From positions 1-64,000 of the forward strand of contig AYSC01000001.1 of the NCBI GenBank assembly GCA_000503195.1: 64,000 bases of DNA, in the 5' to 3' direction. Positions 25,911 to 36,720 of this stretch are shown one piece after another. Made by a program: the position numbers and the translations under genes. Positions within the stretch are counted from its first letter, which is position 1. The number at the start of each line of letters is the position of its first letter. Below the pieces are notes generated by a model, which was not told the DNA's origin, did not search any database, and saw only the letters and a list, made by a program, of their open reading frames with translations. This DNA comes from Blastomonas sp. CACIA14H2 (GTDB taxonomy: Bacteria > Pseudomonadota > Alphaproteobacteria > Sphingomonadales > Sphingomonadaceae).

Positions 25911-27281
25911 ATGAGGGCGACTGCAGCAACCGTCGATGCTCCCATCGCCTTCTGGCGCATTCTCGCCTTTGGGTCGGTGCAACTGCCGCTCGGCATGATC
26001 GGGCTGCCGATCGCGATCTATCTCGCTCCGCTCTATTCGGGGCAGTTGCAGCTCAGCCTGCAGCTGATCGGCATCGCTCTTATCCTCGCGCGGCTGTCCG
26101 ATTTCATTACCGACCCCATCATCGGAATCATGTCCGATCGGTGGCGGCCACGCATTGGGCGTCGCCGGGTGTGGCTGATCTTCGGGACTATCGCGATGAC
26201 TGCGGGCGTACGGATGCTCTTCGTCCCCGCAGCCGACGCCGGCATCGTCTATTTCGCGCTGGCGGTCGCGCTGGTGTATCTTGGCTATACGCTCATACTG
26301 CTGCCTTATCAGGCCTGGTCTGCCGAACTCTCGTCCGACTATCATGTTCGCACGCGCATCAGCTCGGTATCGCAGGGGTTCAGCATTGTTGGCCTGATCA
26401 CGTCGACGCTGATTCCCGCTTATGTCCTGTCGCAGCCCGGGGCGACGAGTGCGGACGTGATGGCCGCGTTGAGCATCGTGATCATCGCGCTGCTGCCGGT
26501 CTGTGCAACGCTTGCCTTCATGCTCGTTCCCGAACCGGCCGCGCCCATCCGCAAGGCGCCATTCCACCTCGGTGGCGCACTTCGCATGCTGGGACGCAAC
26601 CGGGCATTTCTCAACATCACGCTGCTGGTGCTGATTGCCACGATCGGCGAAGTATTCAGGCAGACCATCACCGTTTTCTTCGCGCGCGATGTCGTCGCTG
26701 TCACCAATATCGGTATCGTCTATTTCCTCTATTTCGCCTCGGCGCTGCTCGTGATGCCGGGGTGGGTCTGGCTGGCCAAGCGGATCGAAAAGCACCGGGC
26801 ATTGACGCTGGCGCTCGTCATTGTCGCATTGACCAATGCCTGCATGTTCCTGGTGCCCAAGGGCGGTGTCGTGCTGTTCACGGCGCTCTTCATCCTCAAG
26901 GGTAGCTGCTATGGTGCCGTGCTGATGCTGCCCCATGCAATGGTGGCCGACACGGCTGATATCGACACGGCCGAAACGCTCGATCGGCAGCAGGGCCTTT
27001 TCTTTGCGGCGATGGCGATGGTGCAGAAGATGGGCTATGCCTTGGGTGCGGGTCTGCCACTGCTGATCCTGGGAGCGGTGGGCTACCAGTCAGCAGGGGA
27101 GAGCCGGGCCGAGCCTCTGCTCGCTCTGTCGATCAGCTACAGCCTCGTTCCCTGTGCGCTGGTCCTGATCGCAGCCATGCTGGCGTGGCGCTATTCACTC
27201 ACCGCCGCCACCCACAAAACCATCCGGGCCCAGATCGACGCGCGGGCGAGCGAGTCCCTTCAAGCGGAGCCTATGCCATGA
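25911..27281 (+). CDS. GPH-family sugar:cation symporter (MelB-like)
   Basis: A 456-residue transporter with about twelve membrane helices. LARLSDFITDPIIGIMSDRW near residues 55-75 is the hallmark of the glycoside-pentoside-hexuronide (MelB) family, whose two aspartates coordinate the coupling cation. IGRRRVWLIFG follows as the conserved loop. It overlaps the VOC gene by ATGA. MelB-type proteins carry galactosides, so this is likely the inner-membrane uptake system for the substrate delivered by the TonB receptor, complementing the SGLT-like carrier that may take free galactose. Confidence 0.9.
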   Translation: MRATAATVDAPIAFWRILAFGSVQLPLGMIGLPIAIYLAPLYSGQLQLSLQLIGIALILARLSDFITDPIIGIMSDRWRPRIGRRRVWLIFGTIAMTAGVRMLFVPAADAGIVYFALAVALVYLGYTLILLPYQAWSAELSSDYHVRTRISSVSQGFSIVGLITSTLIPAYVLSQPGATSADVMAALSIVIIALLPVCATLAFMLVPEPAAPIRKAPFHLGGALRMLGRNRAFLNITLLVLIATIGEVFRQTITVFFARDVVAVTNIGIVYFLYFASALLVMPGWVWLAKRIEKHRALTLALVIVALTNACMFLVPKGGVVLFTALFILKGSCYGAVLMLPHAMVADTADIDTAETLDRQQGLFFAAMAMVQKMGYALGAGLPLLILGAVGYQSAGESRAEPLLALSISYSLVPCALVLIAAMLAWRYSLTAATHKTIRAQIDARASESLQAEPMP

Positions 27282-28259
27282 TCACCGGCCTCCATCACAC
27301 CGGCCTCGTCGTCAGCGATCTCGATGCCGCTATCGCCTTTTTTACCAGTCAGCAGGCCTTCGCCGTCGCGTCGCGTTTTGACCTTGCCGATACGCCGGAG
27401 AACCGGGCGATGCTGCAAATGGACGACGCCCGCGCGCGCGTGGCGTTGCTGCGGGGCACGCTGGGCGCGATCGAGTTGTTCGAGTATTCCGACGCGGGGC
27501 ATTGCGCCAATCCGGGGCGTGAAGTCTATTCTGCGGGCATTCGCCATATCTGCCTGCAACAAGACCTGTCTGACAGTCTGTATGACGGCTTTGTAAGCGC
27601 TGGTGCTGCGTCGCATAGTCGGCCGTCCGGCTTGGGCACGGGCAACAGCTACGTGTATATTCGCGATCCTGAAGGCAATATCATCGAGCTTGAGGGCGTG
27701 CCTTGGGCACCCGCAGCGGCTGACAGGCCCTGGTTCGCGCACACCGCGATCGTCTCGCCCGACATGCCCCGGCTACTGGCCTTTTACGCCTTGCTGACCG
27801 GCCAGGAAAGCGCGCGTCAGGGCGCTTTCGGCCCGGATCCGAAATTCGACCGCGTTAGCCGGGATCGCCGATGTCCGCTTCGATGGCGGGTGGCTTCGCC
27901 TTTCCAATGCCGAACTGGAATTCTGGCAGTACCATCAGCCTCCGACCACTCCTGTCGCGCGCCAAGCGCTCAACACGCCGGGTTGGAATCACATCTGCTT
28001 CGAGAGTGATGATCTGGAGGCGGATTATCGGCGCCTGGTGTCCCATGGTATAGAGCTGCATGGTCCGCCGCAGGATGTGGGATCAGCAACCGTCCTCTTT
28101 GGTCGCGACCCGGACGGGAATGTCTTTGAACTGCTGCAACCTGGCCAGGGCGCCGCTCTGACAGTCAAGGCTATGATTGAGGAGCAACAAGGGCGAGCCG
28201 TCGATATCGCCAGAACCGCGTGGCGCAAGCAACTGGCGGCAGGGGTGGCCGGGCAATGA
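27278..28259 (+). pseudogene. Two-domain VOC-family protein interrupted by a +1 frameshift
   Basis: The first frame runs from 27278 with VOC repeats (TGLHHTGLVVSDLDAAIAFF, SYVYIRDPEGNIIELEGVPW), then degenerates after PKFDRV near 27855. In the next frame the expected sequence resumes as AGIADVRFDGGWLRL and continues to NHICFESDDLEADYRRL, FGRDPDGNVFELLQPG and a stop at 28259. Removing one base, for example the A at 27857, restores a continuous protein of about 326 residues (KFDRVAGIADVRF). It could be a real inactivating mutation or a sequencing error. Intact relatives include ring-cleavage dioxygenases and glyoxalase-like lyases. ATGA overlaps join it to both neighbours. Confidence 0.8.
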
Positions 28260-29212
28260 GGCAGGATTTGTCTTTGCATGGTGGATCGAGTGCATCACCC
28301 GCCCAGCACCGCATCGCAACGAACAGTATAGAACTCGACTATCTGGAGCAGGGAGAAGGCGCGCCGCTCCTGATGCTTCATGGCTTTCCCGACCATGCAG
28401 CCAGTTGGAGGCCGCTGGCAGAGCGCCTTGGCAGCGGTATCCGTCAGCTTGCGCCCGATCAGCGTGGGTACCGGGGCAGCAGCCGGCCTGGTGCTGTGCA
28501 AGACTATCGTATCGAAACCCTGGTGCGCGACCTGCTGGGTATGATCGACGCGCTGGAACTTGAGCAGGTGCATCTGTGTGGCCATGACTGGGGCGGCGTG
28601 ATTGCGTTCGAATTCGCAGAGCGCTTTCCGGAACGGATTGCCGGGCTGATCGTGCTGAACGCACCACCAGCCCGCATATTCCAGCACATGATACTGCACC
28701 ACGCGCAGCAGCGCGCTGCTTCGCAATACATCACCCTGCTGCGCTCCGAGGCTGCGGACAGCGTTTTCTGCGAGGCACAAGCAGATGCGCTGATCGAGCG
28801 ATTTCTGGGCGACGCCATCCGACGAAAACTTCTCACATCTCGCGATATCGAGAGCTATCGCGACGCTTGGACTCAGCCTGAGGCCTGGTCTGCGATGCGG
28901 GCATGGTACCGGGCCGCCCCATTCGTGATCCCGCCCGCCGATGCCATAACAGCCCTGGAACCGGACATAGGCCTGCCCGTCCTGGCGATCGCTTGCCCGG
29001 TGCTGATAATCTGGGGCGAGCGCGATACCGTTTTCGTGCCAAGCATGCCTGATATGATCGCAAGCGCGTGCCCGCACGCCCGCGTCATCCGGCTGCCCGA
29101 GGCCGGGCATGTGCCGCATCGCGATGCGCCGGCCCTGTGCGCCGAGCTCATCCGCGACTTCATTTTTGCTGATAGCGCAGCTTCATTCGACAAGGACCAA
29201 TATCATGGCTGA
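28256..29212 (+). CDS. Alpha/beta hydrolase with Asp nucleophile (epoxide hydrolase/dehalogenase-like)
   Basis: A 318-residue cytoplasmic hydrolase. HGFPDHAASW supplies the oxyanion loop, the nucleophile is Asp111 in CGHDWGG rather than Ser, the acid is in IWGERDTVF and the base in AGHVPHRDAP. An aspartate nucleophile is the mark of epoxide hydrolases and haloalkane/haloacetate dehalogenases. The start at 28256 overlaps the VOC stop by ATGA; an upstream in-frame alternative at 28220 lacks this coupling. In the operon it would open an epoxide or similar intermediate of the aglycone, which is inference. Confidence 0.87.
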   Translation: MRQDLSLHGGSSASPAQHRIATNSIELDYLEQGEGAPLLMLHGFPDHAASWRPLAERLGSGIRQLAPDQRGYRGSSRPGAVQDYRIETLVRDLLGMIDALELEQVHLCGHDWGGVIAFEFAERFPERIAGLIVLNAPPARIFQHMILHHAQQRAASQYITLLRSEAADSVFCEAQADALIERFLGDAIRRKLLTSRDIESYRDAWTQPEAWSAMRAWYRAAPFVIPPADAITALEPDIGLPVLAIACPVLIIWGERDTVFVPSMPDMIASACPHARVIRLPEAGHVPHRDAPALCAELIRDFIFADSAASFDKDQYHG

Positions 29213-29969
29213 TTCCTCGCTTCATGGCCGCGTGGCCATCGTGACTGGCGCAGCTCGAGGTATCGGGTTGGCTGCTGTGCGCAGGCTTTGCGCCGATGGC
29301 GTGCGCGTTCTGGCGTTCGACCGGGCCGATGCCGATTTCACAGATGCAGCCGAAGCAGGCGATGTCACGCCCTTCATTGGCGATGTGGTCCAAAGCGCCG
29401 ATTGGTTGCGTGCCGTGGATACGGCCTGCCGCCTTGGCGACGGTATCGACATCCTGTTCAACAATGCCGGTATCTCCGGCCCAGTTGCCAGCGCGGTGGA
29501 CTATAGCGAGGACGATTTCGACCGCATCATGGCGGTGAATGTGAAGGGCGTGTTCCTGGGCCTGAAGCATGTCGGTGGCCATATGCAGCGCCGCGGCCGC
29601 GGCGTCATTGTGAACACCTCGTCGGTTTCCGGCTTTGGCGGCGGCGGCAACATCTTCGGGTATAACACAAGCAAAGCGGCCGTGAATGGCATGACCAAGT
29701 CGGCCGCAGTGACCATGGCGCCGCATGGCGTCAGGGTTCTCGCCATCTGCCCCAGCCCGACCGGTACCGAAATGATGTTTCAGCTTGAAAGAAAGCTGTC
29801 GCCTGAGAACCCTGAGGCCGTCCGCCCGCAGCTGGCTCATGGCACCCCACTCGGGCGCTATGGCACGCCGGAGGAAATGGCCGAGGTTCTGGCCTTTCTG
29901 GTCAGTGACGCCGCCCGCTTCATGACCGGCGCGCTGGTGCCGGTCGATGGCGGAAGCCTGGCGAAATAA
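29205..29969 (+). CDS. Short-chain dehydrogenase/reductase
   Basis: A 254-residue classical SDR with TGAARGIG (14-21), NNAGISG (86-92), and catalytic Ser140, Tyr153 and Lys157 (GYNTSKAAVNGMTKS). The acidic position in AFDRADADF after the second strand points to NAD as cofactor. MTGALVPVDGGS near the C-terminus is typical. The start at 29205 has AAGGA upstream and lies eight bases inside the hydrolase gene. It is a second, distinct dehydrogenase of this operon, not a close duplicate of the one at 25091. Confidence 0.9.
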   Translation: MADSSLHGRVAIVTGAARGIGLAAVRRLCADGVRVLAFDRADADFTDAAEAGDVTPFIGDVVQSADWLRAVDTACRLGDGIDILFNNAGISGPVASAVDYSEDDFDRIMAVNVKGVFLGLKHVGGHMQRRGRGVIVNTSSVSGFGGGGNIFGYNTSKAAVNGMTKSAAVTMAPHGVRVLAICPSPTGTEMMFQLERKLSPENPEAVRPQLAHGTPLGRYGTPEEMAEVLAFLVSDAARFMTGALVPVDGGSLAK

Positions 29970-29995
29970 GCGACAGAGCCCGAGGAGAGACGCAG

Positions 29996-30742
29996 ATGGC
30001 CAATCCGATCGAACGCGGCTTCGGAGAGAAATTTCTCCAAAGCATCGACAATTTCTACACGCATGGCATCGACTGGTTGTTTAATGAATGGTGGGAGACG
30101 GCACCTGCCGATGCCATTGCCAAATATGAGGCTGCCATCGTCAATCATCCGGAACATGGTCCTTTGGCGCGCGAGGCCTGGCTGGCGCCGGACTTTCGAC
30201 TTGCCATGCTGGATGATTGTGCGCCCGGAACGCTCGGCCATGCGTATCGCGCTTTCATGGTCGATAATCATCTGGTCGAGCATCTGGCAGCGGGCTATCG
30301 CGCCCGGCACGAAGCGCTGGAGCTCAGCGGCAAGATTGATCGCATGCCGCCCGCCATTGCCTACAAGGTGGTGCGGGGCTTTCAGACGCATGATCTGCAC
30401 CATGTGCTGACCGGCTATCCGGCGACCCCATTCGGAGAGCTGGCGCTGCAGGCGTTTCAGCTGGCGCAGATGGACTTTCCCTATGCCGCGATGTGGATTG
30501 CGGTCGTTTCAGGTCATATGGCGCTGGTCGATCCGCTGCTGATCCAGCCGGCGATGGATGCCATTAGCGATGGCTGGTCGCGAGGGCGTCGCGCCCGCAG
30601 CCTGCAGTTCGTGGCTTTCGAGAATCGCGTTCACGAACCGCTGGACCGGTTGCGGAGGGAATATGGCCTTGATGATGGCCCCGTTGCCGTCGTCAATCCT
30701 ACATCGGAGCGGGTACCGGATCTGCTCGCCGCCGAAGCTTGA
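29996..30742 (+). CDS. Coq4-family protein
   Basis: A 248-residue protein of the Coq4 family. The family's metal motif HDxxHx11E is complete: His132, Asp133, His136 and Glu148 in THDLHHVLTGYPATPFGE. AYKVVRGFQTHD before it and FPYAAMWIAVVSGH after it also fit. Coq4 proteins take part in ubiquinone synthesis, where recent work assigns C1 oxidative decarboxylation of the aromatic ring. Here the gene lies at the end of a catabolic operon with no ubiquinone genes nearby, 26 bases after an SDR. It may carry out an analogous ring decarboxylation on the imported aglycone; that is inference. Confidence 0.85.
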   Translation: MANPIERGFGEKFLQSIDNFYTHGIDWLFNEWWETAPADAIAKYEAAIVNHPEHGPLAREAWLAPDFRLAMLDDCAPGTLGHAYRAFMVDNHLVEHLAAGYRARHEALELSGKIDRMPPAIAYKVVRGFQTHDLHHVLTGYPATPFGELALQAFQLAQMDFPYAAMWIAVVSGHMALVDPLLIQPAMDAISDGWSRGRRARSLQFVAFENRVHEPLDRLRREYGLDDGPVAVVNPTSERVPDLLAAEA

Positions 30743-30747
30743 GCAGA

Positions 30748-31410
30748 TCACCTCAGCAACCGTGCGCGCCGGATTGGCTGAAGGCGGGCCATATGTTCGC
30801 GCTTCAGCTCATTGAGTGTGCCGAGGATCATGGTAACGGTCAGGTCTTCCAGCACCTCCCGGCTCAGGCGTCGCTGCAGCAGATAAGCGCCCGCAGCTGC
30901 CGGCAGACCAAAGCTGATATCCGTCGCAGCCTTGGCGATGTCCTGCGGAAGCCCGTAATGCTCGGCAACGATTTCAGCGAGATAGCCGACGGCGCTGTCC
31001 CTGCCGAACTCGGTGGGATCATGGATCGCGGATACAGACGGTTCGGCCTGAAGCCGTTCGATGAGCATGCCACGCTCGTCGATATACTTGAGGTAGACAT
31101 GGGTCACCGCGCGCACCAGCCCTTCCATTGTCTCGGCCTGGTCTGCCGCCTCGGCCTGCAAACGCCGGAGCCTGCGCCATTCGCGCTGCAACAGCTGTCG
31201 CAAAAGGTCGGTCATGCTGGGGAAATAGGCATAGACCAGCGACTTGCTGACTCCGGCCTCGCGCCCGATCCGGTCCATGGACAGCGCCGAAACGCCTTCG
31301 CGCGCGATGATATCGGCGGTGCGGTCCAGGATGAGCGATTGCCGCTCTTTTGGTGCCAGTCGGACACGCTTGCGCGGTGCTGCTTTGGATTTCAAACCCC
31401 GGTCAGCCAT
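30748..31410 (-). CDS. TetR-family transcriptional regulator
   Basis: A 220-residue regulator with the TetR helix-turn-helix at residues 28-70 (ILDRTADIIAREGVSALSMD, IGREAGVSKSLVYAYFPSMT) and an all-helical ligand domain. It is convergent with the Coq4-like gene and divergent from the GH42 gene. A 15-bp sequence in the shared promoter (31442-31456) is found again before the TonB receptor gene at 21346, so it probably represses both promoters and itself until an inducer derived from the substrate appears. An arginine-rich tail (RRARLLR) ends the protein. Confidence 0.9.
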   Translation of the reverse strand: MADRGLKSKAAPRKRVRLAPKERQSLILDRTADIIAREGVSALSMDRIGREAGVSKSLVYAYFPSMTDLLRQLLQREWRRLRRLQAEAADQAETMEGLVRAVTHVYLKYIDERGMLIERLQAEPSVSAIHDPTEFGRDSAVGYLAEIVAEHYGLPQDIAKAATDISFGLPAAAGAYLLQRRLSREVLEDLTVTMILGTLNELKREHMARLQPIRRARLLR

Positions 31411-31441
31411 GTGCCGCCTTTTTGATGTGGCATGAGCGCCA

Positions 31442-31456
31442 ATTGAACATATCGTC
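31442..31456. promoter_or_regulatory. Candidate TetR operator, copy 2
   Basis: ATTGAACATATCGTC in the divergent TetR/GH42 promoter, 31 bases before the TetR start. It matches 21346-21360 at 14 of 15 positions. The wider stretch has a weak dyad, ATT-N4-ATA-N5-TAT-N4-AAT. Confidence 0.5.
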
Positions 31457-31501
31457 TATTCGTAATTGCCCCCTGATCCCAAAAAGAGCAACCGCGCAGC
31501 C

Positions 31502-33457
31502 ATGATCTCCGAGAGCCCATCCCCCAAGCCACTGCTGATGCAGCTCGGCGTCTGCTACTATCCCGAGCACTGGCCCGAAGCGCAATGGATCGACGACGCC
31601 CGGCGCATGCGCGAGATCGGCCTGACCCGGGTGCGCATCGGCGAGTTTGCCTGGAGTCGAATCGAACCTGAGCCAGGTCAGTACGCTTGGGACTGGCTCG
31701 ATCGGGCGATCGAAACGCTTCACGCTGCGGGGCTCGGCATCATCTTGGGAACGCCCACGGCCACGCCTCCGAAATGGTTGGTCGATTCCATGCCCGACAT
31801 GATCGCGGTCGACCGCGACGGTCGTCCGAGGCGGTTCGGGTCGCGTCGACATTACTGTTTCAGCCATATTGGATATCGCAGGCAGGCCGCGCGCATTACC
31901 CGCGCGATGGCCGAGCGCTATGGTCACCATCCGGCGATTGTGGCCTGGCAGACGGACAATGAATATGGCTGCCATGACACGGTACAGAGCTTTTCTCCCG
32001 CTGCCCTGGCCGCGTTCCGTGCATGGCTGGCCGAACATTATGGCGATGTCGCGGTGCTCAACCGGGCCTGGGGCAATGTGTTCTGGAGTCAGGAATATCG
32101 CAGCTTCGATGAAATCGACTTGCCCAATCTGACCGTTACCGAAGCGAATCCGGCGCATTGGCTCGCCTTCCGCCGCTTCGCCTCGGACGAGGTCGTCCGC
32201 TTCAACCATATCCAAGTGGACATCCTGCGGGCAATGTCCCCCGGTCGGGCCATCACCCACAATTTCATGGGCTTCTTTACCGAGTTCGATCATCATGATG
32301 TGGCGCAGTCGCTCGATGCCGTGGGCTGGGACAGCTATCCCCTGGGCTTTCTCGACAGCTTCCGGTTCAGCGAGGACGACAAGCTTCGCTATGCACGGCA
32401 AGGCCATCCCGATATCGCCGCATTCCATCACGATCTGTACCGGGGATGCACGCGCAGTGGCCGTTGGTGGGTGCTGGAGCAGCAGCCTGGGCCTGTCAAC
32501 TGGGCGCGGCACAACCCGGCGCCGCTGGATGGCATGGTGCGGCTTTGGACGCTCGAGGCGCTGGCCCATGGCGCTGAACTGGTCAGCTATTTCCGCTGGC
32601 GCCAGGCACCCTTCGCCCAGGAACAGCTGCATGCAGGCCTGCTTCGGCCCGACAATGCTCCTGCGCCAGCTTATGCCGAGGCGGCTCAGGCCGCGCGTGA
32701 CATCGCCGCGATCGGCCCTATGTCCGATGCCGTCAAAAGCGTGGCGCTGATCTTCTCCTATGATTCGGACTGGATCACCACCATCCAGCCGCAGGGTGCG
32801 GGGCTATCGGCATTATGGGCAGCTTTCGATGCCTATAGCGCGCTGCGGCAGATGGGGCTGAATGTCGACATCCTGCCGCCCGATGCGCCGCTCGAAGGCT
32901 ACAAGCTGTGCGTGGTGCCCTGCATGCCCGTGGTGCCTGACAAACTGCTGGCGCATCTTGACGACTTTAATGGCCCTGTCGTGATCGGCCCTCGATCGGG
33001 CAGCCGCACAGCCGACTTTGCGATTCCCGAGACCCTGCCGCCGGGGCCGATTTTTCCAGCCAGGGTGGTGCGAGTGGAAAGCCTTAGGCCAGGGCTGATA
33101 CATCCGGGTCAGGGCTGGGCCGTGCGCCGCTGGATCGAGCATTTGGAAACCGATGCGGCAGCAGAACTCGTCGCCGATGACGGCACCGTCGCCTGCTGGC
33201 GCTCGGGCAATCGGCGCTACCTCGCCGCGTGGCCTGATCAGGATCTGCTTGCGATGGTGTTGCGCACCGCCGCGAGGGATGCTGGCATCAAGACAGTTCA
33301 CCTGCCCGCTGGACTGCGTATCCGCCGCACAGGAAGCCACGTCTTTGCTTTCAACTATTCAACCGAAACTATCGCCATACCCGATGATATCGGAGGAAAG
33401 CTGGTGCTGGGCCAACGAGAACTGGCGGCCGCCGGTGTAGCCGTACTGAAGCTCTGA
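31502..33457 (+). CDS. Beta-galactosidase, glycoside hydrolase family 42
   Basis: A 651-residue GH42 enzyme cleaving terminal beta-galactose. It begins with the family's GVCYYPEHWPEAQW and carries the acid/base Glu154 in WQTDNEYGCHDT and the nucleophile Glu326 in WWVLEQQPGPVNW. A trimerisation domain and a small C-terminal beta domain follow. No signal peptide is seen. The start at 31502 is chosen; a TTG at 31466 and an ATG at 31538 are alternatives, and the ribosome site is weak in all. It pairs with the GH36 enzyme, so the locus can remove both alpha- and beta-galactosyl groups. The mutarotase gene follows after six bases. Confidence 0.93.
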   Translation: MISESPSPKPLLMQLGVCYYPEHWPEAQWIDDARRMREIGLTRVRIGEFAWSRIEPEPGQYAWDWLDRAIETLHAAGLGIILGTPTATPPKWLVDSMPDMIAVDRDGRPRRFGSRRHYCFSHIGYRRQAARITRAMAERYGHHPAIVAWQTDNEYGCHDTVQSFSPAALAAFRAWLAEHYGDVAVLNRAWGNVFWSQEYRSFDEIDLPNLTVTEANPAHWLAFRRFASDEVVRFNHIQVDILRAMSPGRAITHNFMGFFTEFDHHDVAQSLDAVGWDSYPLGFLDSFRFSEDDKLRYARQGHPDIAAFHHDLYRGCTRSGRWWVLEQQPGPVNWARHNPAPLDGMVRLWTLEALAHGAELVSYFRWRQAPFAQEQLHAGLLRPDNAPAPAYAEAAQAARDIAAIGPMSDAVKSVALIFSYDSDWITTIQPQGAGLSALWAAFDAYSALRQMGLNVDILPPDAPLEGYKLCVVPCMPVVPDKLLAHLDDFNGPVVIGPRSGSRTADFAIPETLPPGPIFPARVVRVESLRPGLIHPGQGWAVRRWIEHLETDAAAELVADDGTVACWRSGNRRYLAAWPDQDLLAMVLRTAARDAGIKTVHLPAGLRIRRTGSHVFAFNYSTETIAIPDDIGGKLVLGQRELAAAGVAVLKL

Positions 33458-33463
33458 GCCGCG

Positions 33464-34363
33464 ATGGCCATCACCCTAGAAGCTTTGGGCTGGCGCGCAG
33501 TGATCCTTCCCGCTCTTGGCGGGGCCATGGCATCGCTGCACTTCAAGGGCGAGCCGGTGTTCCGAAGCGCGGGCCCCGATGTCGGTGACATCCTGGATTG
33601 CGCGAGCTTTCCGCTGGTGCCCTTCGCCAACCGGATTGGCCATGGCCTGCTTCGCATCGGAGAGCGGACGGTGCAGCTTGATCGTGAGCTTCTTGCCTTG
33701 CCGCATGCACACCATGGGCATGGCTGGCGCAGGGACTGGGAGGTTTCCGATGTCAGCGAATGCCAATTGACCCTGTTCTATGATCACCCCGGGCGAGGCG
33801 TCGAAGGCGATGAAGGCTGGCCCTGGTCCTATCGCGCAGAACAGCGCTTTCTCATTCACTCCCGCGGCATTCACATCGACATGGCCATCGTGAACCGCGA
33901 CCGGTATTCGTCCATGCCCTGTGGCACGGGTATCCATCCCTATTTTGTCCGTCGTCGCGCAAGCGCTGTCACCCTCCGCGCGACAGGGATGTGGGTAAAT
34001 CATACGGATGGTCTTGCCAAAGCGCTGGCGCCGACGGATATGTTCCAAGACACTCAGCCGGTGCCGGTTGATGCTCTTGAAGGGCTCGACAATTTCTTTC
34101 CCACTACCGAACCGATCACCATTTGGGGCGGCAATCATCCTGTCGTTGTTCATGGTACCGCGATGGCGGGCGTTCACCTCTATGTCCCCGCCGGAGAGGA
34201 TTATTTTTGTGTCGAACCGGTGAGTCATCCGCCTGATGCCTTTGGGCGCGGGGAATATGCTGCGGCCGATATCGTGGCACCTAGCGCGACATACCATCGG
34301 CGATGGGGCATCAGCTTAGCCGCCGGTCTGCGCGGGATGGAAAAGATAGGCGGCGGGCAGTAA
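33464..34363 (+). CDS. Aldose 1-epimerase (galactose mutarotase-like)
   Basis: A 299-residue mutarotase that interconverts beta- and alpha-galactose, the latter being the galactokinase substrate. The fold's signatures are FPLVPFANRIGHG, HGHGWRRDWEV with a catalytic His, CGTGIHPYF with the second His, and CVEPVSHPPDA with the base glutamate. It is cytoplasmic and translationally close to the GH42 gene. It completes the route GH42/GH36, mutarotase, GalK, GalT. Confidence 0.92.
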   Translation: MAITLEALGWRAVILPALGGAMASLHFKGEPVFRSAGPDVGDILDCASFPLVPFANRIGHGLLRIGERTVQLDRELLALPHAHHGHGWRRDWEVSDVSECQLTLFYDHPGRGVEGDEGWPWSYRAEQRFLIHSRGIHIDMAIVNRDRYSSMPCGTGIHPYFVRRRASAVTLRATGMWVNHTDGLAKALAPTDMFQDTQPVPVDALEGLDNFFPTTEPITIWGGNHPVVVHGTAMAGVHLYVPAGEDYFCVEPVSHPPDAFGRGEYAAADIVAPSATYHRRWGISLAAGLRGMEKIGGGQ

Positions 34364-34576
34364 CAGCGTCAAATCTGACGATTGAAATCATCACAATCTG
34401 GCAACCTGAAGTCAACGGCTCATGGCCAGCGGCTGGTCGCATCGCTAACCAACCGCATCGTGGAAGCCATTCGGCGGGTTCCGTCAGGAGCGGACGCTCA
34501 TGGCGGCTGTCGCGAGTGACCTGGTCTGGGTCGGGAGCAGACTGGGCGCTGCCCCCAACCCATCATGTGCATCCGA

Positions 34577-36202
<1,626 letters not shown>

Positions 36203-36256
36203 CTACCTCCTTTTTCCAGATTTCGGTTGAACAAATGGAAATGACGACGGGAAAGG

Positions 36257-36571
36257 TCAGGCCGCCTGTTTCAGCTCGGCCACGGTCTCGACCACGCCCA
36301 GGATGTCGCTCTCCTTCATGATGAGCAGATCCTCGCCGTCGATCTTGACCTCGGTGCCCGACCATTTGCCGAACAGGATGCGATCGCCCGGCTGAACGGC
36401 CAGCGCGATCAGCTCGCCCTTGTCGGAACGGCTGCCCGGTCCGGTGGCGACCACTTCGCCTTCCTGCGGCCTTTCCTTGGCAGTGTCGGGAATGATGATG
36501 CCGCCGGCCGTCTTCTCATCGGCCTCGATACGGCGAACCAGCACGCGATCGTGCAAGGGACGGAAATGCAT
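36257..36571 (-). CDS. groES: Co-chaperonin GroES
   Basis: A 104-residue co-chaperonin, slightly longer than the usual 95-97 because of the tail [31 protein letters not shown] and the mobile loop [16 protein letters not shown] are conserved, as is the roof loop region near residue 50. It caps the GroEL ring. The start has GGAGG at a normal distance. It is first in the groES-groEL operon, behind a CIRCE element and a TATAAT box. Confidence 0.97.
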   Translation of the reverse strand: MHFRPLHDRVLVRRIEADEKTAGGIIIPDTAKERPQEGEVVATGPGSRSDKGELIALAVQPGDRILFGKWSGTEVKIDGEDLLIMKESDILGVVETVAELKQAA

Positions 36572-36685
36572 GCATAACCTCCAATTGCAAAAACGTTGAT
36601 GGAAGCCTCCCCCGGAGACTCCAGCAGGAGGCGAGCGGCAAAATTGTTAGCCTGTCGGGGCAGTTCAAGAGGGGCGCTCAAATTT

Positions 36686-36712
36686 TCAGCACTCGCCGGC
36701 GGTGAGTGCCAA
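36686..36712 (-). promoter_or_regulatory. CIRCE element (HrcA operator) of groESL
   Basis: On the minus strand TTGGCACTC, nine bases, then GAGTGCTGA, a near-perfect match to the CIRCE consensus TTAGCACTC-N9-GAGTGCTAA with one change in each arm. It lies 115 bases before groES, directly after a TATAAT box, so HrcA binding there would block transcription start. Confidence 0.9.
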
Positions 36713-36720
36713 TAAGATGC

